A stretch of DNA of 64,000 bases from Gammaproteobacteria bacterium 45_16_T64 (GTDB taxonomy: Bacteria > Pseudomonadota > Gammaproteobacteria > Pseudomonadales > Ketobacteraceae), in NCBI GenBank assembly GCA_002162955.1, contig MABD01000016.1, positions 1 to 64,000 of the forward strand, read 5' to 3'. Below, piece after piece: positions 35,811-44,868 of this stretch. The notes beneath the pieces were generated by a model that saw nothing but the letters and a program-made list of their open reading frames with translations, was not told where the DNA came from and ran no database searches. A program made the position numbers and the translations under genes. Positions within the stretch are counted from its first letter, which is position 1. Every line of letters starts with the position of its first letter.

Positions 35811-36680
35811 TTAAGCGGGAAACAACTTATCTCCCCAATGATAAATACACAACCCTCCACTAATAAGCGCAGCACCAACAATAATACTCGACGTTAATTG
35901 TTCCCCATTGAGCATCACACCTAGCGCAATCGCCAATACCGGCGTCACCAACGTTGACAATGACACAGCCGTCGCAGGTAATCTTTCCAGCACATAGAAG
36001 TAGCTAAAGAAGCCAATAATCGAACCAAAAAACGCCAAATATAGAATCGCCATAATCGACTTATCGCTCACCTCTGCCACGGGCTCCGCGAACAAGATAT
36101 AGATTAATCCAAATAAAGGCACTGCAAATAATAACGACCCCGATGTCTGCGCCACTGTATGCAGAGATGCATCAATTTTCTTAATTAAGATACCACTCAA
36201 ACTAAAACAAAATACCGCAAATACGATAAGCGCCAATCCAATGAGACTTTGCTCAGCAAGATTAACATCTCCGCGAAACACGACAATCAAGCCAGTGATC
36301 GCAAGACTCAAGGCCACCCATTGCGGCACCCCAAATGGAGGCTCATCCAATACATAACGAGCAATAACACTCGATATTATTGGCGACAATCCAAATAAGA
36401 CAGAGATCATCCCGGACGACAGGTAAGAAGCACCAATATAGGTAGTCACCATACCCAGAAATAACCCAATACTTGTCACACTGTAACTCAATATCGCTTT
36501 TTTATGCCTAGGCACTGTAATCCCCATGCATTTAGCAATCAGCCACGCGACGATCGCGGCAATAAATATACGCCAAAACGCACCGGCTAGTGGTGAAAAA
36601 CCTTCGCTACTCCACTTGATACCCAGCGGGGTTGTAGCCCACACAAAAATTACAATAATATATGCTATGACAGTCGACAT
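35811..36680 (-). CDS. EamA/DMT-family transporter
   Basis: A 289-residue membrane protein with ten hydrophobic helices arranged as two five-helix EamA repeats, as in drug/metabolite exporters (RhaT/YdcZ type). The first repeat carries the usual WATTPLGIKW and FWRIFIAA segments. The substrate cannot be told from the sequence. It lies alone between two hairpins. Confidence 0.85.
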   Translation of the reverse strand: MSTVIAYIIVIFVWATTPLGIKWSSEGFSPLAGAFWRIFIAAIVAWLIAKCMGITVPRHKKAILSYSVTSIGLFLGMVTTYIGASYLSSGMISVLFGLSPIISSVIARYVLDEPPFGVPQWVALSLAITGLIVVFRGDVNLAEQSLIGLALIVFAVFCFSLSGILIKKIDASLHTVAQTSGSLLFAVPLFGLIYILFAEPVAEVSDKSIMAILYLAFFGSIIGFFSYFYVLERLPATAVSLSTLVTPVLAIALGVMLNGEQLTSSIIVGAALISGGLCIYHWGDKLFPA

Positions 36681-36742
36681 GACGCTTCCTCTCCATTCCT
36701 CCTAACAGTGATAAAATGCAGCGTTCATTGCGACCAAAACGA

Positions 36743-36773
36743 AAAAGGCCGCAGTGTAATGCTGCGGCCTTTT
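36743..36773 (-). terminator. Terminator on the minus strand next to the cca promoter
   Basis: AAAAGGCCGCAG / CTGCGGCCTTTT with a 7-nt loop; on the minus strand it ends in five T. It lies 9 nt beyond the stop of the small ORF at 36782 and upstream of the EamA gene. Confidence 0.75.
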
Positions 36774-36781
36774 GAGAATTT

Positions 36782-37102
36782 CTAATAACGTGTTAATTTC
36801 TCTACTACGTTACCCCATCCAGCCACAGCATAATATGTCGGCGCCATGTAATGGCACAGACGGTCATCGCGGAAATCATCGATTTCGCGAATTTGACGCT
36901 TTTGGGCTGGACTGATAATCTGGTTAACGTATTCATGCTTTGAATGTTCGTTCAGGGCGTCAAAAAGGTCAACTATTTTTCTGTTATTTTTTATGAATGT
37001 ATATCTTGTCGGCGGCGCAGTCCGCGATGCATTACTCGACCGTCCTATCAAAGATAGAGACTGGGTTGTGGTGGGAAGCTCACCAGAGCACATGCTCACC
37101 AA
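36782..37102 (-). CDS. Possible small protein, start overlapping cca antisense
   Basis: The last 70 or so codons (from about 36995 down to 36782) lie in the cca upstream region, look like coding sequence (KIVDLFDALNEHSK, AQKRQIREIDDFRDDR, YYAVAGWGNVVEKLTRY) and are followed at once by a terminator. The only ATG in frame is at 37102, inside cca on the opposite strand, so the real start may be a rare codon near 36990, or the gene is a truncated remnant. Family not recognised. Confidence 0.4.
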   Translation of the reverse strand: MVSMCSGELPTTTQSLSLIGRSSNASRTAPPTRYTFIKNNRKIVDLFDALNEHSKHEYVNQIISPAQKRQIREIDDFRDDRLCHYMAPTYYAVAGWGNVVEKLTRY

Positions 37103-38246
37103 CGGCTATCAACAAGTTGGAAATGACTTCCCTGTATTTCTTCATCCTGATTCCGGGGAAGAATATGCCCTCGCGCGCACCGAAAAAAAAGTTGGTGAGG
37201 GTTATGGCGGTTTTGAATGCTATGCCGGTGACGACGTCTCCCTTGAGGAAGACTTATCCCGCAGAGACCTAACCATTAACGCAATGGCCCAAGCCGATGA
37301 TGGAAAGATCATCGACCCATTTAACGGCCAAACGGATCTCGACAATAAAATTCTACGGCACGTATCCGACGCATTTATAGAAGACCCCTTGCGAGTACTA
37401 CGCGTCGCTCGTTTTCTTGCCCGCTACGGTAACTTAGGGTTTTCCATCGCCACCGAGACCCTTGACTTGATGGCTAACATTAGCCAATCCGGCGAATTGG
37501 AAGCACTGACAATTGAGCGGGTCTGGGCTGAAACAGAAAAAGCCCTGTCGGAACCCTGCCCGCGCGCGTACTTTGAAACACTAAGGCAGTGCGGAGCGTT
37601 AGCCGCATTGTTTCCTGATATCGATGCGCTCTTTGGTATTCCTCAGCCAGAAAAACATCACCCAGAAATAGATACAGGCATACACATATTAATGGCTCTA
37701 GATCAGGCGGTGATATGCAGCCAGAATTTTAACGAAAGCGATAAACTCGCCGTACGCTTTTCAGCAATAACCCATGATCTAGGTAAAGGGAAAACCCCCG
37801 CCGAAGAGTTACCCGCACATCATGGACATGAAACCATTAGTGAGTTTCTTACCAAAAACCTTTGTAAACAATATAAAGTACCCAATCATGCTGCCAGAAT
37901 AGCGACTCTCGTTGCGCGCCACCACACGCAATGCCATCGTGCTTTTGAACTTAAACCGTCTACACTTATGCGTCTACTGGAGTCCCTTGACGTATTGCGC
38001 CGACCCGAAACCCTCACACTCTTTATCGCCGCCTGCGAAGCAGATGCAAGAGGAAGAACTGGGCTCGAAGACACGCACTATCCGCAGGCAGATTATTTAA
38101 TTGATGCCGCGCAAGTGATAAAGAAAATTGATCCAAAAACACTTATAGATTTAGGGTTTTTAGGCGCAGCACTTGGCAGTGAAATGCGAGAACGTAGAAT
38201 ACGATTACTCAAAGATTTGAAAAAAAACTACACGCAAACTTCCTAA
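36993..38246 (+). CDS. cca: tRNA CCA-adding nucleotidyltransferase with HD domain
   Basis: Adds or repairs the 3' CCA of tRNA. It has 417 residues: the nucleotidyltransferase head with GGAVRD (7-12) and the metal-binding D21 and D23 (DRD), then SRRDLTINAMA and DPLRVLRVARF. A C-terminal HD phosphohydrolase domain carries ITHDLGKG and ARHHTQCHRA, as in the E. coli multifunctional enzyme. No good ribosome site precedes the ATG. The next gene starts within 10 nt, so they are probably co-transcribed. Confidence 0.93.
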   Translation: MNVYLVGGAVRDALLDRPIKDRDWVVVGSSPEHMLTNGYQQVGNDFPVFLHPDSGEEYALARTEKKVGEGYGGFECYAGDDVSLEEDLSRRDLTINAMAQADDGKIIDPFNGQTDLDNKILRHVSDAFIEDPLRVLRVARFLARYGNLGFSIATETLDLMANISQSGELEALTIERVWAETEKALSEPCPRAYFETLRQCGALAALFPDIDALFGIPQPEKHHPEIDTGIHILMALDQAVICSQNFNESDKLAVRFSAITHDLGKGKTPAEELPAHHGHETISEFLTKNLCKQYKVPNHAARIATLVARHHTQCHRAFELKPSTLMRLLESLDVLRRPETLTLFIAACEADARGRTGLEDTHYPQADYLIDAAQVIKKIDPKTLIDLGFLGAALGSEMRERRIRLLKDLKKNYTQTS

Positions 38247-38255
38247 GTGAGCATT

Positions 38256-38990
38256 ATGACAGACACAAAAGTTGCGCTTATCACCGGCGCATCACAACGC
38301 TTAGGCGCAGCAACATCTCGACAACTGCACCAACGGGGGTACAACATAGTTGTACATTACCGACACTCGAAAAAACAAGCCCAAGCGCTAGCATCGGAAC
38401 TTAACGCAATAAGACACCATTCCTGTAAATGCATCCAAGCTGATTTGGATCAAATACCTGAAGTAGAGATACTCGCTCAGGAAACCCTAGCATCGTGGCA
38501 ACGCCTAGACCTGCTCGTCAACAACGCCTCAGGGTTTTTTTCCACACCGATAGGTGAATGCACAGAACAACAATGGGACAACCTTTTCGGCAGCAACAGC
38601 AAAGCGCCGCTATTCCTTAGCCAAGCACTCGCTCCTGCACTGGCAAACACTCAGGGCTCCATCGTGAACATGATCGACATTCATGCCAACGCGCCCCTTA
38701 ACAATCACACCTTGTATTGCATGGCAAAAAGCGCGCTAAAGATGATGACGCTTTCGCTGGCAAAAGAACTGGCACCAAACATTCGCGTCAACGGCGTATC
38801 ACCAGGCGCTATTTTATGGCCCAAACCAGAGCAAGAAATGACACCCCAAGAGAAACAACACATACTCTCAGGCATCCCGCTTCAACGCTTAGGCCACCTA
38901 GATGACATCGCCAGCACCGTTGCATTTCTCGCCTCAGCAAACTACATTACAGGACAAATCATCGCGGTAGACGGCGGTCGATCCCTATAA
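38256..38990 (+). CDS. Pteridine reductase (FolM-like SDR)
   Basis: A short-chain dehydrogenase of about 244 residues. The NADPH site is ITGASQRLGAA; the catalytic region is NMIDIHANAPLNNH then YCMAK (YxxxK). The D in place of the usual Ser, with DIHA, is typical of pteridine reductases, which reduce dihydrobiopterin or dihydrofolate. The ATG at 38256 is preferred; a GTG at 38247 adds three residues. It lies directly after cca and converges on folK/folB, which work in the same pathway. Confidence 0.85.
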   Translation: MTDTKVALITGASQRLGAATSRQLHQRGYNIVVHYRHSKKQAQALASELNAIRHHSCKCIQADLDQIPEVEILAQETLASWQRLDLLVNNASGFFSTPIGECTEQQWDNLFGSNSKAPLFLSQALAPALANTQGSIVNMIDIHANAPLNNHTLYCMAKSALKMMTLSLAKELAPNIRVNGVSPGAILWPKPEQEMTPQEKQHILSGIPLQRLGHLDDIASTVAFLASANYITGQIIAVDGGRSL

Positions 38991-38996
38991 ATATCC

Positions 38997-39491
38997 CTAA
39001 CACCCCTGCCACTCAAAAGGAATCTGCCACAACTTTTGAGTCTTACTGTATTGCTGCCACATAGCGCCATAACTGATCTGCAACACAGGGTGTAACTCTT
39101 CGCTCGCAATGTCGGCTAATGGTAGCAATACAAAGGCATTTTTTTCGATCTCATCTCTGGGTAATTGCACCCCATCAATATCACCTACCAGCCCACCTAC
39201 CGTTAAGATATCAATATCCAACGTTCTTGAGCTAAATTTAGGGTCCGATCGTGATCGATCATTTTCATCCTCGATCATTTTCACCACGCGCTGCAACTCG
39301 CCAACCGGCAAATCAGTTTCCATCGCAACCACGAGGTTATAGAACGCGTCACCATCAAACCCAACGGACTCGCTTTCATAGACAGGGGATAATACAAGAG
39401 CACCAAAATGGCGCTGCAAAGCCTCTAAACCTGCAGTGATATGAAGTTCACGCTCAATATTACTACCCAAACTAAGGTACACTTTTGCCAT
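38997..39491 (-). CDS. folK: Hydroxymethyldihydropteridine pyrophosphokinase
   Basis: Transfers pyrophosphate from ATP to 6-hydroxymethyl-7,8-dihydropterin in folate synthesis. The 164-residue protein has the N-terminal LSLGSNIE, a middle FYNLVVAMETDLP, and the RSDPKFSSRTLDIDIL signature with paired aspartates. It starts immediately after the folB stop with no gap, so the two are coupled. Confidence 0.93.
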   Translation of the reverse strand: MAKVYLSLGSNIERELHITAGLEALQRHFGALVLSPVYESESVGFDGDAFYNLVVAMETDLPVGELQRVVKMIEDENDRSRSDPKFSSRTLDIDILTVGGLVGDIDGVQLPRDEIEKNAFVLLPLADIASEELHPVLQISYGAMWQQYSKTQKLWQIPFEWQGC

Positions 39492-39848
39492 TTACACTTT
39501 CTCTCCACGCTCAATGACAACGCCAACATCTTTTGCGCCACGCACAGCGCCAGGCTTGCTCAAACGCAACCTAACCCAGGGGACATTAAATTCATTACGT
39601 ACAATCTCAGTAATTCTCTCGGCCATTGTTTCCACTAACTGGAACTCACTGGCTTCCACAAAAGCAATGAGTCTCTTCGATACCGCTTTATAGTCTAATG
39701 TATCGTCAATATGATCCGATGCCGCCGCTTTGGCGATGTCTGTACCCATCTCCAAATCTAGACTTACCGTCTGCTTAATACTTCTTTCCCAGTCAAAAAT
39801 ACCAATAACTGTCTGAATATTTAACTCACGTACGTATACTATATCCAT
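39492..39848 (-). CDS. folB: Dihydroneopterin aldolase
   Basis: A 118-residue enzyme of folate synthesis that cleaves dihydroneopterin to the FolK substrate. It shows the family N-terminus IVYVRELNIQTVIGIFDWER, DTLDYKAV and FQLVETMAERI. First gene of the folB-folK operon; divergent from plsY with a gap of about 75 nt. Confidence 0.93.
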   Translation of the reverse strand: MDIVYVRELNIQTVIGIFDWERSIKQTVSLDLEMGTDIAKAAASDHIDDTLDYKAVSKRLIAFVEASEFQLVETMAERITEIVRNEFNVPWVRLRLSKPGAVRGAKDVGVVIERGEKV

Positions 39849-39924
39849 TCAATGAACCATTTGTTTTAATGTTGAAATACTACTGAATGAGCAATAATAC
39901 GCGAAGTCTCCAAGGAAACGAATT

Positions 39925-40584
39925 CTGAATACTCTATTAGTCATTGTATTGTGGTTATTATCGTATCTGATGGGCTCTATTTCATCGGCGATATTAATAT
40001 GCCGAGTGCTTGGATACCCAGACCCACGCTCGACAGGCTCCCAAAACCCTGGTGCCACCAATGTCTTACGTGTTGCTGGCAAAATTGCCGCAGGAGCCAC
40101 GCTACTGGGCGATGTTGCCAAAGGTGTGCTGCCCATTCTTATCGCGATGGAGCTCAATGCTCCCCCTCTCGTTCTCGCGCTATGCGGCTTATGCGCCTTT
40201 CTTGGACACCTATACCCAGTCTATTTCGACTTCCGAGGTGGAAAAGGCGTCGCCACCGCTCTAGGCGTTGTTCTTACCCTGCATTTACCCACTGGCTTAT
40301 TGATCATCACTACCTGGCTAGCCACGATGGCAGCTACTCGGACAGCCTCCGTCGCGGCATTAATTAGCTGGGCATTTGCGCCTTTTTTCTTTCAACTCAC
40401 CGCGCCGAACCACTTGCAAAGCAGCTACCTACCGATCATCGCCACACTATCATTGCTACTCATTCTTACTCATCGCAGTAACATGTTGAATCTATATCGA
40501 GGGGAAGAACATCGCTTTGAGGACACCCCACAAAGCAATGCTCAAGACCAAGCCACCACTCACAACAAGAATGATGCTAGCTAA
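39925..40584 (+). CDS. plsY: Glycerol-3-phosphate acyltransferase PlsY (start probably CTG)
   Basis: Inner-membrane enzyme that acylates glycerol-3-phosphate from acyl-phosphate. The two catalytic loops are clear: [12 protein letters not shown] and [13 protein letters not shown]. There are about five helices. The first in-frame usual start is TTG at 39949, which would cut into helix 1 and has no ribosome site. A CTG at 39925 with AAGGA eight nt upstream gives [12 protein letters not shown], the expected full helix. No ATG is available. The polar C-terminal tail is not conserved. Its end overlaps tsaD by 8 nt (convergent). Confidence 0.88.
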   Translation: MNTLLVIVLWLLSYLMGSISSAILICRVLGYPDPRSTGSQNPGATNVLRVAGKIAAGATLLGDVAKGVLPILIAMELNAPPLVLALCGLCAFLGHLYPVYFDFRGGKGVATALGVVLTLHLPTGLLIITTWLATMAATRTASVAALISWAFAPFFFQLTAPNHLQSSYLPIIATLSLLLILTHRSNMLNLYRGEEHRFEDTPQSNAQDQATTHNKNDAS

Positions 40585-41599
40585 GCTGATCGAGCGGCCA
40601 ACGAGCCTTCACGCTAATGCGTTGATCTGAAGCCCCATCCGCTTGCAAACGCTTACAACCTGCAAAGGCTATCATCGCGCCATTATCCGTACAAAACTCA
40701 ACCCGAGGGTAATACACCTCAACCCCCATACCGCCCATTGTCGTTTTTAAACGTTCCCTCAGCATGGTATTGGCACTCACCCCACCAGCAATAACCAGAC
40801 GTCTGTATTTCGCTTGTTTTATCGCTCTTTTGCACTTCATTATCAATGTATCAACCACAGCCTCCTGAAAGGCAAAAGCAATATCATTCTGAGTTTGCTC
40901 CCCCAATGGCCCCTCTTGCTCAACACAGTCCTCAATGGTATTCAAACAATACGTCTTTAATCCGCTAAAGCTGAAATTAAGACCAGGCTTTCCAATCATT
41001 GGTCGCGGAAACGTAAAACGCCCTGCCGTACCCGACTCAGCCGCTTTTGCAATTGCTGGCCCACCAGGGTACCCAAGGCCAAGCATCTTCGCAGCTTTAT
41101 CAAACGCCTCCCCTGCCGCATCATCCAACGATTCACCAAGAATCGTGTATTCGCCATAACCATCGACACCGATAAGCTGGGTATGCCCTCCGCTCACCAA
41201 CAGTGCTAAGAAAGGCATCTCCGGTGCATTATCTTCCAACATTGGTGCCAATAGGTGGCCTTCCATATGATGCACTGGTATCGCGGGTATACCCCACCCA
41301 TACGCAATACTCTTACCCACCGAGGCACCCACCAATAGCGCACCCACCAGACCTGGGCCAGCGGTATAAGCAATGGCGTCGATATCCTCCTTGCTCAACC
41401 CTGCCTCATCCATGACTTGTCGAATTAGGGGAATAATCTTTCGCACATGGTCCCGTGACGCCAACTCTGGCACAACACCACCGTATTCCTGGTGCAACTC
41501 AATCTGACTGTAAAGCACGTGAGCTAACAAGCCATCTTTGCTATCATAGATGGCTATACCGGTCTCATCGCAGGACGTTTCAATTCCAAGAACTTTCAC
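40577..41599 (-). CDS. tsaD: tRNA threonylcarbamoyladenosine transferase
   Basis: Catalyses, with TsaB and TsaE, transfer of threonylcarbamoyl to A37 of ANN-decoding tRNAs. The 340-residue protein has the ASKHA fold, the metal-binding [24 protein letters not shown] and ATP-contacting [10 protein letters not shown] motifs. It is divergent from rpsU, the arrangement usual in gammaproteobacteria. Confidence 0.96.
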   Translation of the reverse strand: MKVLGIETSCDETGIAIYDSKDGLLAHVLYSQIELHQEYGGVVPELASRDHVRKIIPLIRQVMDEAGLSKEDIDAIAYTAGPGLVGALLVGASVGKSIAYGWGIPAIPVHHMEGHLLAPMLEDNAPEMPFLALLVSGGHTQLIGVDGYGEYTILGESLDDAAGEAFDKAAKMLGLGYPGGPAIAKAAESGTAGRFTFPRPMIGKPGLNFSFSGLKTYCLNTIEDCVEQEGPLGEQTQNDIAFAFQEAVVDTLIMKCKRAIKQAKYRRLVIAGGVSANTMLRERLKTTMGGMGVEVYYPRVEFCTDNGAMIAFAGCKRLQADGASDQRISVKARWPLDQLS

Positions 41600-41739
41600 T
41601 GTAACCCTCTATTTTTAAGGATGTTTAGACTGAATATAATAACCTGCCAAACAGGTTTTGCAATTCATCTGCATTAGGATTACAATTCACGCCCCAAATC
41701 TGGAGCCATATGCTCTTTTGAGACGGATACAGGATCTGA

Positions 41740-41769
41740 TTTAGGCGAATGTATAATTCTTCGCCTAAA
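41740..41769 (+). promoter_or_regulatory. rpsU promoter with palindrome around the -10 box
   Basis: A TATAAT at 41752-41757 sits in the middle of an inverted repeat, TTTAGGCGAA (41740-41749) and TTCGCCTAAA (41760-41769). The start of transcription would fall in the right arm. No good -35 hexamer is seen at the usual spacing. The layout is like a repressor operator covering a promoter; the regulator is unknown. Confidence 0.5.
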
Positions 41770-41805
41770 ATGAAGTTAACCCATTAAAAGTAAAAGGTAC
41801 GATTA

Positions 41806-42021
41806 ATGCCTCAGGTAAAGGTAAAAGATAACGAGCCATTCGACGTTGCACTACGTCGCTTCAAGCGTTCTTGTGAAAAAGCCGGTGTTCTTGCAGAAGT
41901 ACGTCGTCGCGAGTATTACGAAAAGCCAACTCAAGTTCGCAAGCGTAAAGCCGCTGCGGCTGTTAAGCGTCACGCGAAAAAAGTTTCTCGCGAAACTATT
42001 CGACGTAAGCGCCTCTACTAA
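41806..42021 (+). CDS. rpsU: 30S ribosomal protein S21
   Basis: 71 residues, strongly basic, with the S21 pattern [20 protein letters not shown] and [14 protein letters not shown]. It is the first gene of the rpsU-dnaG-rpoD macromolecular synthesis cluster. It is followed by a hairpin at 42069 that should lower read-through to the genes behind. Confidence 0.97.
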   Translation: MPQVKVKDNEPFDVALRRFKRSCEKAGVLAEVRRREYYEKPTQVRKRKAAAAVKRHAKKVSRETIRRKRLY

Positions 42022-42068
42022 GACTCTGTTCAGCCTGTTAAGTTAACACTTCACAGATCCTCGAACAT

Positions 42069-42106
42069 CAAATACGCTGTACAGGAAGCCCTGTTCGGCG
42101 TATTTG
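42069..42106 (+). terminator. Internal terminator/attenuator after rpsU
   Basis: CAAATACGC / GCGTATTTG with an inner ACAGG / CCTGT stem, then a T-rich tail. A terminator between rpsU and dnaG is known in E. coli, where it sets the ratio of S21 to primase. Confidence 0.7.
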
Positions 42107-42187
42107 TGTTTGTGATTTTGCCATAGGCCATACGTAACAAGCCTCTCCTTATCACATCCCGCACGAACATCATCACAAGGAAACGCC

Positions 42188-42634
42188 ATGTCAGCGCTTA
42201 GAGACCAACTCAATCAAGCCGTCAAAGCCGCCATGAAAGCCAAAGAGAAGGATCGCCTCACCACTCTTCGTATGGCCACCGCAGCACTTAAGCAGATTGA
42301 AGTCGACGAAAGAATCACCCCAGATGACACCCGCATTATTGCCGTGCTAGACAAAATGATGAAGCAGCGCAAAGATGCAGCCCAACAGTTTACTGACGGC
42401 AATCGTGAAGATTTAGCTGAAAAAGAACGCTTTGAAATCACCGTTCTGCAAGAATTCATGCCTAAAGCACTTACCGAAGACGAGCTTAATAGCCTCATCG
42501 ACGCAGCAATTGAAAGCACTGGCGCTGCCGGCATGCAAGACATGGGTAAGGTAATGGGCATTCTAAAGCCACAAATTCAAGGCAAGGCTGATATGGGCAA
42601 TGTCAGCAAACAAATCAAAACGCGCCTAGGTTAA
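42188..42634 (+). CDS. yqeY: GatB/YqeY domain protein
   Basis: A 148-residue protein with the helical YqeY fold, related to the C-terminal tRNA-binding domain of GatB. It begins MSALRDQLNQAVKAAMKAKEK and has the conserved QFTDGNREDLAEKE and GAAGMQDMGKVMG stretches. Its function is not settled. It is commonly found between rpsU and dnaG in gammaproteobacteria, 18 nt before dnaG here. Confidence 0.92.
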   Translation: MSALRDQLNQAVKAAMKAKEKDRLTTLRMATAALKQIEVDERITPDDTRIIAVLDKMMKQRKDAAQQFTDGNREDLAEKERFEITVLQEFMPKALTEDELNSLIDAAIESTGAAGMQDMGKVMGILKPQIQGKADMGNVSKQIKTRLG

Positions 42635-42652
42635 GTCGAGACACCCAACCTT

Positions 42653-44722
42653 ATGGCAGGCAAGATTCCCGAACACTTTATTGATGACGTCCTCGCCAGA
42701 ACGGACCTAGTTGAGCTTATTGGCAGCCAGGTCCGGCTCAAAAAATCAGGCAAGAACTACGCTGCCTGCTGCCCGTTTCACGACGAAAAGACCCCCTCCT
42801 TCACCGTCAGCCCAGACAAACAATTCTATTATTGCTTTGGTTGTGGTGCTAGCGGCAACGCCATCGGCTTTCAGATGGACTACGTTCGCGAAGGGTTCGT
42901 TGAGGCCATCGAAGGGCTAGCGCAAAAACTTGGGCTAGAAGTGCCCCGCGAAGGCGGCGGGCAATTTGAGAAAAAAGACAACTCAGGGTTATATGACATC
43001 CTTGAGAAAGCCAATCAGTTTTTCCAATCCCAGCTTAAAAACCCCAAAATTAGAGAAAAAGCCGTCAGCTACCTTAAGCGACGCGGCCTATCCGGCGAAA
43101 CCGCAAAAAGATTTCAAATCGGTTACGCACCACCAGGCTGGGACAACTTGATATCCCAATTTGCCGACACAGAAAAAAAGCGCCAACAACTTATCGACGC
43201 CGGACTCACTGTGCGCAACGACAACGGACGCGAGTACGATCGCTTCCGCGACCGCATCATGTTCCCGATACGCGACATGCGCGGAAGAACTATCGCCTTT
43301 GGTGGACGCGTACTTGGCAACGACAAACCCAAGTACCTCAACTCCCCAGAAACCGACGTCTTCCACAAGAGCCGCGAACTCTACGGGCTCTACGATGCCA
43401 GAAAACATCCGCAAAAATTTGAGCGCGCAGTTGTTGTCGAAGGCTATATGGATGTTATCGCCCTCACCCATCATGGCATCCATTATTCCGTCGCCACGCT
43501 AGGTACCGCCTCCAACCAAGATCATATTGAAAAGCTATTCCGCTATGTCTCGGAAGTCGTATTTTGCTTTGATGGCGACGCCGCAGGCAGAAAAGCCGCC
43601 AATCGCGCCTTGGAAAACTCCCTACCCTGCATGAAGGACGGGCGCCAAATTCGCTTCCTGATCCTACCTGAAGGCGAAGACCCCGACACCCTCGTCAATA
43701 AAGACGGGCCGGAAGTATTAGAAGAACAATTTCGTACAGCAACACCACTATCGGAGCGTTTCTTTAGCGCCCTGTCGGAAGATATAGATATCGACACAAT
43801 GGATGGCAAGGCGCGTCTCGCGAGCCAAGCAGCCCCATTACTCGACAAGCTACCGCAAGGTGTATTCCGCCAACTCATGCTAGGAAAGCTCGCATCCATT
43901 ACCGAACTTTCCACTGAGAGCCTTGAAAACGCCATTTCGGTTTCAAGCACACCAACGCCTCCTGTGACAGCGCAAAAGTCAACGCAAAGGCCAGCACAAC
44001 AATCCCAGCATAACGAAGGTCAATCCAGTCCAGAAAACCACCCCAAACATGATGGCGGTTATCCTGGTGGCGACTTCCCAATGCCTGACGATTACTATCC
44101 GCCACAAGATTATGACGGTTTTCCTGGTGGCGAACCGACAATGGACAACTTTGCTCCACCACAATTCCCAGAGCACCAGCAATTCCCCGACCAACAACAA
44201 GGGAGCAAGCCAGGCTTCAAGAAAAAGAAGTGGAAAGGCAAAAAAGGTTTCAAGAAGGGTAAAAACAACTATTTTGACGATGATGAGCCAATACTACCTG
44301 CCGCCCCGGTAACACCCATTATCGATTCGGTCATTAGAATCATCTTGCATACCCCCAAAGATGCCGCAAACACCGACCTTTCGCACAACCTCTTACATTT
44401 CCAGTCCCCTTACATGGAATTACTTCGAGATTTGCTGTCTTTACTTAAGGAGCGCCCAGAAGCATCAACAGCCGCCATACTCGGCAGATGGCACGCCACC
44501 GAAGAAGGCGAACATCTAGCGCAGCTGGCCGCAAAGGAGTTTTTGATCCCTCAAGAGATCAGCGCCCCCGAACTCCAAGACGCGCTACGCAAACTGGAAC
44601 AAGCAAAAGTCGAGTCCGATCTCGACGAACTCATCAAAGATGGCGCGAAAGACAAGACAAAACTCAGAGAACTACTAAAATTACAGCAGTTACTAGCCCA
44701 GGAGCCAGAAAAGCCAGAATAA
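42653..44722 (+). CDS. dnaG: DNA primase
   Basis: Makes RNA primers at the replication fork. It has a CHC2 zinc site (C40, H43, C61, C64), the TOPRIM domain with VVEGYMDV and FDGDAAGRKA, and a C-terminal DnaB-binding domain. The protein is 689 residues against 581 in E. coli. The difference is a low-complexity linker (about residues 430-550), first rich in Pro, Asp and Gln with a repeated YPGGDFP / FPGGEPT unit, then a Lys-rich patch (KPGFKKKKWKGKKG). It lies 18 nt after yqeY and 146 nt before rpoD. Confidence 0.96.
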   Translation: MAGKIPEHFIDDVLARTDLVELIGSQVRLKKSGKNYAACCPFHDEKTPSFTVSPDKQFYYCFGCGASGNAIGFQMDYVREGFVEAIEGLAQKLGLEVPREGGGQFEKKDNSGLYDILEKANQFFQSQLKNPKIREKAVSYLKRRGLSGETAKRFQIGYAPPGWDNLISQFADTEKKRQQLIDAGLTVRNDNGREYDRFRDRIMFPIRDMRGRTIAFGGRVLGNDKPKYLNSPETDVFHKSRELYGLYDARKHPQKFERAVVVEGYMDVIALTHHGIHYSVATLGTASNQDHIEKLFRYVSEVVFCFDGDAAGRKAANRALENSLPCMKDGRQIRFLILPEGEDPDTLVNKDGPEVLEEQFRTATPLSERFFSALSEDIDIDTMDGKARLASQAAPLLDKLPQGVFRQLMLGKLASITELSTESLENAISVSSTPTPPVTAQKSTQRPAQQSQHNEGQSSPENHPKHDGGYPGGDFPMPDDYYPPQDYDGFPGGEPTMDNFAPPQFPEHQQFPDQQQGSKPGFKKKKWKGKKGFKKGKNNYFDDDEPILPAAPVTPIIDSVIRIILHTPKDAANTDLSHNLLHFQSPYMELLRDLLSLLKERPEASTAAILGRWHATEEGEHLAQLAAKEFLIPQEISAPELQDALRKLEQAKVESDLDELIKDGAKDKTKLRELLKLQQLLAQEPEKPE

Positions 44723-44820
44723 AACACAACAACGATGGTTGAAATCCACTCAACCGCCCCCATTAAATGGGCTTATCCCCCCAATCCTCAAGGGTTCTAG
44801 CAAATTCGCGGCGAGACTTG

Positions 44821-44826
44821 TATAAT
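44821..44826 (+). promoter_or_regulatory. Candidate -10 box for rpoD
   Basis: A perfect TATAAT preceded by TTG, 43 nt before the rpoD ATG, inside the dnaG-rpoD gap. No clear -35 is found at 16-18 nt; CTTGTATAATG could work as an extended -10. A separate rpoD promoter here would add to read-through from dnaG. Confidence 0.5.
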
Positions 44827-44868
44827 GCCGCGTTCGATCGCGTCCCCTGACCTAGGAAACGGCACCGC

